Source: JAFAHD01 sp035654355 (lineage in GTDB: Bacteria; Vulcanimicrobiota; Vulcanimicrobiia; Eremiobacterales; Eremiobacteraceae). Taken from it: a stretch of DNA of 64,000 bases. The stretch spans positions 1-64,000 of the forward strand of contig DASRXC010000068.1 in the NCBI GenBank assembly GCA_035654355.1. The letters are read 5' to 3'. The notes below the pieces were generated by a model. It saw only the letters and a list, made by a program, of their open reading frames with translations, was not told the origin of the DNA and searched no databases. Positions 26,720-34,503 of the stretch are shown here, in pieces. A program made the translations under genes and the position numbers. Positions within the stretch are counted from its first letter, which is position 1, and each line of letters starts with the position of its first letter.

Positions 26720-27372
26720 GCAAAGATCTGATCGTCTCGCCGTCCTCGTTTGGGTTCCTGTACGAAGAGTGCCCAGCGTGCTATTACAACACGGTGCACG
26801 GCCTTCGCCGCCGGCCGCAGACCCCGTTCCCGTCTATTTTCACGTCGATCGATCGCGCGATGAAAACGCACTTCGCCGCGGCGGGCATGCATGCGATCGC
26901 CGGCGAGCGACGCCGCTTTCGCGTGCTAGCCCAAGATGGATGGGTTCGGTCGGCGCCGATTCCGGTGCGAGGCCACGACCTCACCCTGACGATCCGCGGC
27001 ACGTTCGACTCAGTCTTGCAGTTCGAGGACCGGCGCCGGGCCGTGTGCGACTGGAAAACGGCGCCCGTCAAGGTCGAGTTGCTTCCTAAGTATTCGCGTC
27101 AGCTACATGCCTACGCGTATGCACTCGAGCACCCGGCGCTCGATGAGGCGAAGAAGATCGACGAGCTCGGCCTCGGTGTCTTCGAGCCGGCGGCTTTCGC
27201 TTCGAGCAGCGGCGCGCAGGCGAGCCTCACCGGCGGAATGACCTGGATGGCGATGGAGCGAGACGATGTCGCGTTCGGCCGCTTTCTGCAGGCCGTCGGA
27301 CGGCTACTCGCACTCCCGAGCGCTCCCGCGCCAGCGGCCGGCTGCGCCTTCTGCGCGTATCGCGCCGCGTAG
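26716..27372 (+). CDS. PD-(D/E)XK nuclease family protein with four Cys (Cas4/RecB-C-terminal-like)
   Basis: A 218-residue nuclease of the PD-(D/E)XK superfamily. SPSSFGFLYEECPACYY provides Cys19 and Cys22. The catalytic core reads GTFDSVLQ, then VCDWKT (D...DxK), followed by the QLHAYAYALE motif of RecB/Cas4 nucleases. The C-terminus CAFC gives Cys210 and Cys213. Four Cys flanking the core suggest an Fe-S or zinc staple; the 2+2 spacing differs from the 1+3 of Cas4 and AddB. No cas genes are nearby. Translation is coupled to the previous gene, and the next gene starts six bases later. Confidence 0.85.
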   Translation: MSKDLIVSPSSFGFLYEECPACYYNTVHGLRRRPQTPFPSIFTSIDRAMKTHFAAAGMHAIAGERRRFRVLAQDGWVRSAPIPVRGHDLTLTIRGTFDSVLQFEDRRRAVCDWKTAPVKVELLPKYSRQLHAYAYALEHPALDEAKKIDELGLGVFEPAAFASSSGAQASLTGGMTWMAMERDDVAFGRFLQAVGRLLALPSAPAPAAGCAFCAYRAA

Positions 27373-27378
27373 CGTGCG

Positions 27379-28017
27379 TTGAGCGATCTCTTCTTCTCCC
27401 TGCTTATGTTCAGCTGCTATGTGGCGGCGCCGATCGTCGCATATCATCGCGGTCAGCGGTATTGGTGGCTCCACATCGTCTTAGGCTGGATGGCTCCCGA
27501 GCTGGCGCTGTTCATCGCGTTCATGCCCATCGTGCGAATCAAGGTGGCGCCAAAGAGCGTCCTCGAGACCAAACTCGATCGCAATGCGCTCAATGCGCAG
27601 CTGCGTGCCATCGAAATGGGCGATCTGCCGCCGATTGAAATCGCGGGAATAGTTCCCGGCGCCGGCGAGACGTTTTTCTGGCGGCAACGCGCTCAATACG
27701 GTGAGTTGCTGCATCGCGGCCACAATGCAGTCGATGTGGTGTGGGGTCCAACCGGTTCCATCTACGTCAGCGACCAGCGCATCGCGTTCAAGTCTGGATC
27801 GAGCTTTGTCTCGGCCGGATTTCAGCGCATCTTCGGTTACGACGCCTATCCCGACGGGCTCGGGCTGCAGATCGACGAGGTCGGCATGGTCCGGTTTTTG
27901 ACCGGCGACGAATGCCTCGGCGTCTTATTCGAAAAGGTCGTCAAGCGCTTGGCGGCGCTTGCAGGTTCCGGTCAGCAGCAGAATCCCACCGGCTCGAAAT
28001 CTGGCGGGAGTAGCTGA
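27379..28017 (+). CDS. Membrane-anchored protein with PH-like domain
   Basis: A 212-residue protein with a TTG start six bases after the nuclease stop. Two N-terminal hydrophobic segments (LFFSLLMFSCYVAAPIVAY and WLHIVLGWMAPELALFIAF) precede a cytosolic domain. In that domain GPTGSIYVSDQRIAFKS and the following strands look like a bacterial PH-like domain. The Ser/Gly-rich tail is disordered. As the last gene of the operon it may tether the nuclease module to the membrane; this is inference. Confidence 0.7.
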   Translation: MSDLFFSLLMFSCYVAAPIVAYHRGQRYWWLHIVLGWMAPELALFIAFMPIVRIKVAPKSVLETKLDRNALNAQLRAIEMGDLPPIEIAGIVPGAGETFFWRQRAQYGELLHRGHNAVDVVWGPTGSIYVSDQRIAFKSGSSFVSAGFQRIFGYDAYPDGLGLQIDEVGMVRFLTGDECLGVLFEKVVKRLAALAGSGQQQNPTGSKSGGSS

Positions 28018-28086
28018 GACGTAAGAAATGCCGGCGGCCCAAGACCGTCGTCTCGTCCCGTCGAACGAGGGCGAGCGCATCTGACT

Positions 28087-28113
28087 TAAACCGTTCCTTC
28101 GGGCGGCCGATAA
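28087..28113 (+). promoter_or_regulatory. Sigma-28 (FliA)-type promoter
   Basis: TAAA at 28087-28090 and GCCGATAA at 28106-28113, separated by exactly 15 bases, reproduce the sigma-28 consensus without mismatch. The site is 53 bp upstream of the TTG start of a secreted SGNH hydrolase. No other flagellar gene is in the window. Confidence 0.6.
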
Positions 28114-28165
28114 CCCGCTCGGGGAGACGTTTAGGCCGGCGATTACGTTTCCTTAGTGGAGACCC

Positions 28166-29056
28166 TTGAAAAACTTACTCGTCGTGCTCGGCCTCCTGGC
28201 CATACTGGGAGTCGCCGGGCCGAGTCGTGCTGACAGACCAGCACCGGGTCAGCCTGTGGCTGCACCGGTGCGCATCATGGCGCTGGGCGATTCCATCACC
28301 GCCGGCGTCAACGTCGTGGCTCCGCCCGATGGCGGTTACCGGCGCAAGCTTTCACAGCTGCTCACCGGCCATGATTATCACTACGTCTTTGTCGGCTCGC
28401 GTTCCGATTTTTCGAATGGCTTAGCGCAGCCGTGGCACGAGGGGTGGCCGGGCTATGTGATCCGCTCGTATCCCTCGGCGCCCGCTGGTCAATTGAGTGG
28501 GCAGATCGTGAAGGGGGCGATCGCGGTGGATAATCCCGACGTCATCCTGCTCATGATCGGGACCAACGATCTCTTGCGGGCACAGGCTGGCTATCGCGGC
28601 TATGACGAGTTGACGGCGGAACGAAACCTGGCGGTACTGCTGAACGAGATCTTTGCAGCAAAACCCAATGTCCGCGTCATCGTCGCCGGTGTTATCGACA
28701 GCCCGCGATTAACCCAATGCACGATTGATCAGTTCGACACTGGATCGTCCGAATGTGGAAGCTCCGGCGGCGGCTTGCCTGCGATCGTCAGACATTTGCA
28801 GGCGCAGGGTAAGCCGATCTGGCTGGCGACCGGCATGAACCGCGCGCTGCCGCGCACACCCGCGTATTTCCCAGACGGCTTGCATCCCGACGATGCCGGC
28901 TACGATGCGATGGCGCTTGTTTGGTTCCGCGCATTCCAGGCTGCGCTCGGAAATCCGGCGCAGGTCGCGGCGCTCGCATCGCACCATCTCGCGCAGGCCA
29001 CTGAGCAGCCCGCGATCGCGAACGACCTCCCTTCGAGCCACACGAAGGGCCACTAG
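28166..29056 (+). CDS. Secreted SGNH/GDSL hydrolase
   Basis: A 296-residue exported esterase of the SGNH family. A signal peptide (LLVVLGLLAILGVAGPSRA) is followed by block I MALGDSITAG, block III GTND (near 132) and block V DGLHPDDAGY carrying the Asp/His of the triad. The TTG start has GGAG in front. It probably deacylates polysaccharides or lipids outside the cell. A consensus sigma-28 promoter lies just upstream, so expression may follow motility genes. A second, lipid-anchored SGNH protein is encoded at 57075-57998. Confidence 0.9.
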   Translation: MKNLLVVLGLLAILGVAGPSRADRPAPGQPVAAPVRIMALGDSITAGVNVVAPPDGGYRRKLSQLLTGHDYHYVFVGSRSDFSNGLAQPWHEGWPGYVIRSYPSAPAGQLSGQIVKGAIAVDNPDVILLMIGTNDLLRAQAGYRGYDELTAERNLAVLLNEIFAAKPNVRVIVAGVIDSPRLTQCTIDQFDTGSSECGSSGGGLPAIVRHLQAQGKPIWLATGMNRALPRTPAYFPDGLHPDDAGYDAMALVWFRAFQAALGNPAQVAALASHHLAQATEQPAIANDLPSSHTKGH

Positions 29057-29137
29057 TCGGGTTTTTCCGAGCGACTGCTCGGGTAGAACGGCAAGACGCG
29101 CCGCGCTGCGGCATCGCCGCGACGCTCGCGTTTCACC

Positions 29138-30328
29138 GTGGCAGTCACCGACTTACCGCTCCTCCGAGCCCTCGATCGACCCGTTGATCCTCCCGCACGC
29201 GTCACGCTTGCGGCGCATGAGGCCCACATCGGCGTGTTCGACGGGCTGCGCGGCATCGCGATTCTTCTGGTCGTTTGGTATCACGTCGCGCTGGTCACAC
29301 ACGCTGTCTCAGCGTGGCCTGTCTTCGGATCGACGCTAAGCCTGCAAGCGATCGCGCAAACCGGCTTTATCGGCGTGGATCTATTCTTTTTCGTCAGCGG
29401 ATTTTGTCTGTTCTACCCGTATGCGCGCACGATCGTCGAAGGTCGCGAGCTGATGCCGGTGCGCGAGTTCGCGCGCAAACGGCTGACGAAGATCATCCCG
29501 TCCTATCTAATCGCGTTGACGGCCTTCGCGTTACTCTACCGCCAATCGTTCGAGTCTCCGCACGATTTTTGGAGGCAGTTCGGACTCCACATCGCATTCT
29601 TGCACCCGCTGTTCCAAGACTCATTCGGCTCGATCAGCGGACCACTGTGGACGCTGGGAATCGAAGTCGAATTCTACGTCCTCTTCCCGCTGATCTGCTG
29701 GTTCTTCCGGCGGCAACCGTTCATCGTCTTTGCGCTGCTCGCGATCGGCGCCGTCTTTTACCGCGTATCGCTGAGCGTCCACGGCACGACCGGCATGCTG
29801 TATCAAACCGACCAGCTCCCCGCGGTTATCGATCTTTTCGCCAGCGGGATGCTCGCTTCGTACCTTATCGTGCTCGCGCGCAAGCACCTACGCGAGTCGC
29901 TCGTGCGGCGCGTCGCGTTCACGGCGGTCGGGGTTGGCGCCGCGGCCGCTGTTGTGTTCTTGCTGTATCACCTCTCGGCCGCTGGAGATGCGGGAGGGCC
30001 AGCGGGGTCCTACGCGTGGCTCAACGATCACCGGTTTTCTTTCGCGGCGCTTTTCACGGCGACAGGCGTTGGATTGACGCTGGGCCTGCCGATCGGACGC
30101 TTCCTCGTGATGAATCCGGCGTTGAGCTACCTCGCGGCGATCTCCTACAATCTCTATCTCTGGCATCTCGAGATCATCTGGCAAGCCCACCTGCTGCTGC
30201 AGCGCCTGCCGCTGTGGGCGACGATCGGGATCGCCGTCGCATGCGCGCTCGCAATCGCCACGGCCGTGACCTATGCGATCGAACGACCGATGCTTCGGCT
30301 TGGGGGTACCGCTACAAAGCCGCGCTGA
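29138..30328 (+). CDS. Acyltransferase family 3 membrane protein (OafA/YrhL-like)
   Basis: A 396-residue polytopic protein with a GTG start. After about 30 soluble residues, GVFDGLRGIAILLVVWYHV is the family hallmark, including the catalytic-type His. FFFVSGFCLFYPYAR and GPLWTLGIEVEFYVLFPL follow. About ten transmembrane segments fit acyltransferase-3 enzymes, which O-acylate surface sugars or lipids at the membrane. It lies downstream of the secreted SGNH esterase, so acylation and deacylation of one surface glycan is conceivable. Confidence 0.93.
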   Translation: MAVTDLPLLRALDRPVDPPARVTLAAHEAHIGVFDGLRGIAILLVVWYHVALVTHAVSAWPVFGSTLSLQAIAQTGFIGVDLFFFVSGFCLFYPYARTIVEGRELMPVREFARKRLTKIIPSYLIALTAFALLYRQSFESPHDFWRQFGLHIAFLHPLFQDSFGSISGPLWTLGIEVEFYVLFPLICWFFRRQPFIVFALLAIGAVFYRVSLSVHGTTGMLYQTDQLPAVIDLFASGMLASYLIVLARKHLRESLVRRVAFTAVGVGAAAAVVFLLYHLSAAGDAGGPAGSYAWLNDHRFSFAALFTATGVGLTLGLPIGRFLVMNPALSYLAAISYNLYLWHLEIIWQAHLLLQRLPLWATIGIAVACALAIATAVTYAIERPMLRLGGTATKPR

Positions 30329-30337
30329 ACGGGCACG

Positions 30338-31615
30338 TCAGATTGAGTATACCGTTGGATTCTGCGCGTCGTTGTAGCCTTCGTCGAACGCGGCCTTGAG
30401 CTCGTCACCTTTGTCAAAGCCGAGCGATGTGAGCTTCAAAGGCTTGGGCGGTCTTATGATCCGCAGACGGATGGACTCCCAGTGAGGGTCTTGGATCCCT
30501 TTTAAAAAAGCGACGGTGTGCGGCTGGAGGCCGCGATAATCGCGATAGCGCGACAATAGGTTACGCGCCACAGAGAGCCGCATGTCATCCTCAAGCAGCT
30601 CGCGCTGCACGACCGACATCGAGCCGAACATCAAGCTCGGTATGGAATCCGGTTGCTTTTGCGCGCCCTCGCCAACGGCGGTTGCCGTCACGATGGTGAT
30701 GTCGGTCGCGCCGGCGGCCGCAACTGTTGTGATCGGCGTGTTGTTCGCGACGCCGCCGTCGACGTAGAGATCTTGAGTTCCGGTCTCGGCGATCGGCACC
30801 TCGACGGGTTGAAACATTCCGGGGACGGCCGCCGAGGCAAGCACGCATGTCACAAGATTGCTCTCGGTCAGGGCATAGCGCTGCCCGCCCGGCTGGATCG
30901 GTGGCCCCTCACCGCTGTCCGCCTCTATCGTCACACGGTGCAAGAACGATTGACGTTGCGCGTCGGCGGCCGATCCGACGAAGTGGTAGAACGAGTCCGA
31001 GCTGAAGCGGGTCATATTGGTCGCGTTGATGATGAGGCTGGTCTGCATCTCGGCCAGCGTGAACGGGTATTTCTTGACGAGACCGTCGATGCCGTCGCTG
31101 CTCACGACGCCCATGATCTTGGCGAGATCTTCTTTCGAGCCCATCTGTTTGAGTTCGCTGTTGGCCTTGCTCAAATAGCGAAGCTTGCGTGGATAGCCAT
31201 GCTGGCTCGATTCGTTGAAGGCGTCCGCGGCATTCACGCCGTGCTGCGCCGGCGGAATCAGCTTGGTGACATCGGCCGCCGGCATCGAGAGCCACAGCTG
31301 ACCCACCTGCGCGATCGATGCGCTCGTCGCACGCGCAGCGAACGCGGCGTTGATCGCTCCCGCCGACGTGCCGGAAATGACGTCGAACGGCGCGCCTTGC
31401 GCGTCGATGTCCTTGAACAGCCATTTGAGCACGCCGGCTTCATAGGCGCCGCGCGCGCCGGCGCCGCTGAGCACGAGCGCACGGCGAGGAAGTTTCGGCT
31501 TGAGAGGCGGCGGCAACGGGAACCACGGCGGAAGCGCCGCTTGCGCCCGCGAGGTAGTACCTGCGACGCCGGCCACGCCGAGTGCGGCGAGAAATGTGGA
31601 ACGCGACAGTCTCAT
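30338..31615 (-). CDS. Patatin-like phospholipase (exported)
   Basis: A 425-residue lipid acyl hydrolase with a signal sequence (MRLSRSTFLAALGVAGVAG, cleavage near SRAQA). The oxyanion motif is GAGARGAYEAG, the nucleophile motif GTSAG (Ser near residue 92) and the Asp lies in VDGGVANN. These form a complete Ser-Asp dyad. The ATG at 31615 is chosen for the signal peptide. The substrate is probably membrane phospholipid or lipoprotein acyl groups in the envelope. It converges with the acyltransferase gene. Confidence 0.92.
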   Translation of the reverse strand: MRLSRSTFLAALGVAGVAGTTSRAQAALPPWFPLPPPLKPKLPRRALVLSGAGARGAYEAGVLKWLFKDIDAQGAPFDVISGTSAGAINAAFAARATSASIAQVGQLWLSMPAADVTKLIPPAQHGVNAADAFNESSQHGYPRKLRYLSKANSELKQMGSKEDLAKIMGVVSSDGIDGLVKKYPFTLAEMQTSLIINATNMTRFSSDSFYHFVGSAADAQRQSFLHRVTIEADSGEGPPIQPGGQRYALTESNLVTCVLASAAVPGMFQPVEVPIAETGTQDLYVDGGVANNTPITTVAAAGATDITIVTATAVGEGAQKQPDSIPSLMFGSMSVVQRELLEDDMRLSVARNLLSRYRDYRGLQPHTVAFLKGIQDPHWESIRLRIIRPPKPLKLTSLGFDKGDELKAAFDEGYNDAQNPTVYSI

Positions 31616-31736
31616 AGACCACTCGACTCCTATGAATACGAGGTGAAGGCACGGACTACGCGACAATGAACGCCATCGCCTGGCAAGCCGAATGGGTCGG
31701 CTGCCACATCAGGCTCTGAGGGACAAGGAGCGGCTT

Positions 31737-32333
31737 ATGGCTATTGCGTCTGAAATCGTCTCCGCGATCGCCGACCACTGGTGGGTTCTGCTGATCCGCG
31801 GCATCATCGGCATCGTCTTCGGTCTCTTGCTCATCTTCTTCCCGGGCCACTCGCTTTTGGCGTTGCTCTATCTGTTCGGAGCATACGCGCTGATCGACGG
31901 GGTTTTCGCGCTCATCCAAGCATTCCGTTTAGGCGTCCACAGCGATCGCTGGTGGCCGCTGATCTTCGAGGCGATCGTCGGCATTGCGGTTGGCATCGTG
32001 CTCTTCCGGTTCACCACGATCGGTGCGATCGCGGTCGCGTTCACGATCGCGATCTGGGCGATCGCGACCGGCATCTTCGAGCTCGTGGCAGCGTTCCGGT
32101 TCGGCGGAGGCGGCGGCGCGCCGTGGCTCCTGGGGCTGGGCGGCGTCCTTTCGATCATCGTGGGCTTGATCTTCGCAGTCGCACCGATCGGAGGGCTGCT
32201 CGCGTACGTGATCGTTCTGGGAGTCTACGCGATCATATTCGGCATTCTGATGATCGTGTGGTCGTTCAGACTGCGCGGAGCAAGTCCGGCGGCTGCCGCG
32301 AGCGCGACGAGTTCTACTTCGAGTACTTCTTGA
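31737..32333 (+). CDS. HdeD family (DUF308) membrane protein, second copy
   Basis: A 198-residue polytopic protein with the family opening DHWWVLLIRGIIGIVFGLLLI and six hydrophobic segments. It ends in an Ala/Ser-rich tail. AAGGAG lies seven bases before the ATG at 31737. It is a paralog of the HdeD at 9428-10015. The last 20 bp overlap the convergent TPR gene. Confidence 0.92.
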   Translation: MAIASEIVSAIADHWWVLLIRGIIGIVFGLLLIFFPGHSLLALLYLFGAYALIDGVFALIQAFRLGVHSDRWWPLIFEAIVGIAVGIVLFRFTTIGAIAVAFTIAIWAIATGIFELVAAFRFGGGGGAPWLLGLGGVLSIIVGLIFAVAPIGGLLAYVIVLGVYAIIFGILMIVWSFRLRGASPAAAASATSSTSSTS

Positions 32334-32943
32334 TGAAAGCGGCTGCGCCCACGTGGCCGAGCTTCAGCGCTTGTCGCCAATATGCGAGCGCTTGGTCGCG
32401 CTTGCCCATGTGAATGCTCGCCCAAGCCGCGTAATCCCAGGCGAATAGATTTTTTGGATCGTTCGTAAAGGCGCGCTGGCACGCGGTCAATGCATTCGGG
32501 TAATCGGCGCCGATCTCGTAGTACGCGCGGCACAGACCCCACGGAAGCGCGCCGCTCGTGGGATTGTTCTCGAGGCCGCGCGTAAACGTGTCGATCGCGC
32601 TGAGGTAATCCGCGTGATTGTCTTTCGCGCTCATCGCCTGCAACGTGCCAAGCCCGACCCAGCCCTCGGGTATGTGCGGGTCGACGCTGATCGCCTTGCG
32701 ATAATAATGCTCCGCGGTCTTTAGCCTGAGCATGTGCTCGAAGCTTACGCCGCGATAGTAGACCGAAAACGCAAAGATAGGCTTGAACAAGAACCAGCCG
32801 GCGACCAGCACCAACACCAAGATGATCCAGCGATCGTACGTCTTGATGATATAGGGCTTGACGTGGTCGGCCCCGGCCGTCTGAGAAGAACCGCTCGACT
32901 GCATGATCATGCCTCCGGCCACTGCCGCCTGGTCGTCGCTCAT
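32314..32943 (-). CDS. Membrane-anchored TPR protein
   Basis: A 209-residue protein with one transmembrane helix (WIILVLVLVAGWFLFKPIFAF, near residue 45) and at least three tetratricopeptide-like repeats, for example AEHYYRKAISVDPHIPEGW and ALTACQRAFTNDPKNLFAW. Its start overlaps the CcdA-like gene stop by ATGA, so the two are coupled. TPR proteins of this kind often act in cytochrome c assembly (CcmH/NrfG-like), which would suit the CcdA neighbour. Confidence 0.85.
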   Translation of the reverse strand: MSDDQAAVAGGMIMQSSGSSQTAGADHVKPYIIKTYDRWIILVLVLVAGWFLFKPIFAFSVYYRGVSFEHMLRLKTAEHYYRKAISVDPHIPEGWVGLGTLQAMSAKDNHADYLSAIDTFTRGLENNPTSGALPWGLCRAYYEIGADYPNALTACQRAFTNDPKNLFAWDYAAWASIHMGKRDQALAYWRQALKLGHVGAAAFIKKYSK

Positions 32944-33623
32944 GCAATCACCACGAAGAACAACGCGAGAAAAACTAAGACGTATCCGGCGGCCATCTCA
33001 GCGGCGACTTGCCAGCGCTTGACCGACGGATGATGCGTGTACCACGGCGCGATCACGCCCGCGGCGAACACCGGCAAGCCATGGCCGATCGCGAAAAACA
33101 GCATCAGCAGTGCGCCTAAGCCAAGCTCACCCTGAAAGGTCGTGACTGCAAGCGCGCCGATCATGAACGGCGTCGCGTCGGGCGCGATCAGAAATGCGAA
33201 ACCAAAGCCCAGCATGAAGGCGCCGGTAACACCGTGCCCCATAACGGAGAGCAGCGGCGTTTTCACCCGGATCTCGATGAGCTTGATCATCGATAGACCC
33301 ATGAGCAGGCACACCGCCGCGGTGAAGTAGTACAAGAAGCCCGTCATCGACAGCAGCGCGCCAAATGAGCCAGCCATCGCGCCGACCCCGCAATAGACCA
33401 CACAGATGCCGGCGACGAACGCGATCGAAAGCACCGCTGCGTGCGCGGTGTTGCGCGCTTCGCGGCCGGCGTAGTTGACGATGGCGACCATGCGCGGCAC
33501 GCTCGATGGGCTCAAGCTGCTGAGAACGCCGCCCAAGAGCATGAGGCCGAGCGCAACGGGGAGGTGCTGATGAATCTCGTCGGAGAGCTTGTCTACGAGC
33601 GCGTAGATATTCGTCCAATCCAT
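32940..33623 (-). CDS. CcdA/DsbD transmembrane-domain homolog lacking catalytic cysteines
   Basis: A 227-residue membrane protein with six transmembrane segments in the CcdA arrangement. The two Pro-Cys motifs that shuttle electrons in CcdA are replaced: TM1 reads LSPSSVPRM (Ser at 40) and TM4 reads IAPDATPFM (Asp at 149). Other Cys residues (73, 78, 105) are not at the motif positions. It is therefore unlikely to be a thiol-disulfide reductase and may have been repurposed for transport. The ATG at 33623 gives a short N-terminus. It is coupled to a membrane TPR protein. Confidence 0.82.
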   Translation of the reverse strand: MDWTNIYALVDKLSDEIHQHLPVALGLMLLGGVLSSLSPSSVPRMVAIVNYAGREARNTAHAAVLSIAFVAGICVVYCGVGAMAGSFGALLSMTGFLYYFTAAVCLLMGLSMIKLIEIRVKTPLLSVMGHGVTGAFMLGFGFAFLIAPDATPFMIGALAVTTFQGELGLGALLMLFFAIGHGLPVFAAGVIAPWYTHHPSVKRWQVAAEMAAGYVLVFLALFFVVIA

Positions 33624-33726
33624 CCATAGATAGTATCGGCAGTCGGGTCTGCGGTCGCACCGCCGGTCGCCGGGACAGGGTTTTAAGGCAGAGGTCCGAC
33701 CGGGCCTCGCAGAAGACGAGCAAGCC

Positions 33727-33966
33727 GTGATCACGCCGGTCGAACTCACTGCCCTCATCCGCCGCGCGCTTCCCGACGCGCACGTCGAGATCTCCGACCG
33801 CACCGGCACCCACGACCACTACGATGTGAAAGTCATTTCCAAAGGCTTCGCGGGGTTGGCGCCGCTTGACCGGCACCGGCTGGTCTATAAAGCATTGGAC
33901 GAGGCGCTGAAAGACGGCCGCCTGCATGCCATCGAATTGACGACCCAGACTCCGGATGTGATGTAA
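33727..33966 (+). CDS. bolA: BolA family protein
   Basis: A 79-residue protein of the BolA/YrbA fold. DHYDVKVISKGFAGLAPLDRHRLVYKALDEAL matches the core, with the invariant RH in the helix, and HAIELTT is at the C-terminus. It has a GTG start. The monothiol glutaredoxin gene follows 34 bp downstream. BolA and Grx4-type glutaredoxins share a [2Fe-2S] cluster and work in iron-sulfur delivery or iron sensing, so the pair is functionally expected. Confidence 0.93.
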   Translation: MITPVELTALIRRALPDAHVEISDRTGTHDHYDVKVISKGFAGLAPLDRHRLVYKALDEALKDGRLHAIELTTQTPDVM

Positions 33967-34000
33967 TCTTAATGAAGCTCCCAAAACAGAAAGACCACCG

Positions 34001-34333
34001 ATGAACGAAGATCTCAAGGCCCGTATTCAGGACGAGATCGAGAATCACAAGATCCTGGTCTACGGCAAGGGCACCAAAGATGCGCCGCGCTGCGGCTTTA
34101 CGATGGAGACCATCGCGTTCTTCAACCAGCTCGGCTACCCGTTCGAGGTCGTCGACGTGCTGGAGGACATGCCGAAACGCCAGGCGCTCAGCGAAATCAC
34201 AGATTGGCCGACATTGCCCAAGGTCTTCATCAACGGGACCTTCTACGGCGACACCGACATCCTTGAACCGATGCTCGAACGCGGGGAGCTGCAGCCGCTT
34301 CTCGAGTCGACGTTCAAGACTCCGGCGCGCTAG
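34001..34333 (+). CDS. grxD: Grx4-type monothiol glutaredoxin
   Basis: A 110-residue monothiol glutaredoxin. VYGKGTKDAPRCGFT carries the active site CGFT, whereas the family norm is CGFS, so the Ser is replaced by Thr. WPTLPKVFINGTFYGDTDIL is the glutathione-binding part. It binds a glutathione-ligated [2Fe-2S] cluster and partners with BolA, encoded just upstream. It acts in the cytosol in Fe-S cluster trafficking. Confidence 0.95.
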   Translation: MNEDLKARIQDEIENHKILVYGKGTKDAPRCGFTMETIAFFNQLGYPFEVVDVLEDMPKRQALSEITDWPTLPKVFINGTFYGDTDILEPMLERGELQPLLESTFKTPAR

Positions 34334-34503
34334 CCGAGCCAGTCAAGCACAATTATCTCCTCTGCCACGGTGGCGCCGTTGCCGCGACGGCCGGCTGCGC
34401 CATTGATGAACGTGTCGCTAACCCCGCGGGACGTCATCGCGCGGGCGGAGAAACTAGCCACACCGTCCGCTCTCTTTGATAAGAAGATAGGAAAATAGCC
34501 TCG

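Noticed and set aside
24377..28017. Idea that this locus is a CRISPR-Cas adaptation module because of a Cas4-like nuclease
   Set aside because: No Cas1, Cas2, array or repeats are present, and the Cys pattern differs from Cas4.
28018..28165. A riboswitch before the SGNH hydrolase
   Set aside because: The GC-rich stretch has small possible stems but matches no riboswitch core I know; the sigma-28 promoter explains it better.
30653..31669. 338-codon plus-strand frame opposite the patatin gene
   Set aside because: Antisense shadow; the patatin frame has GTSAG and DGG motifs.
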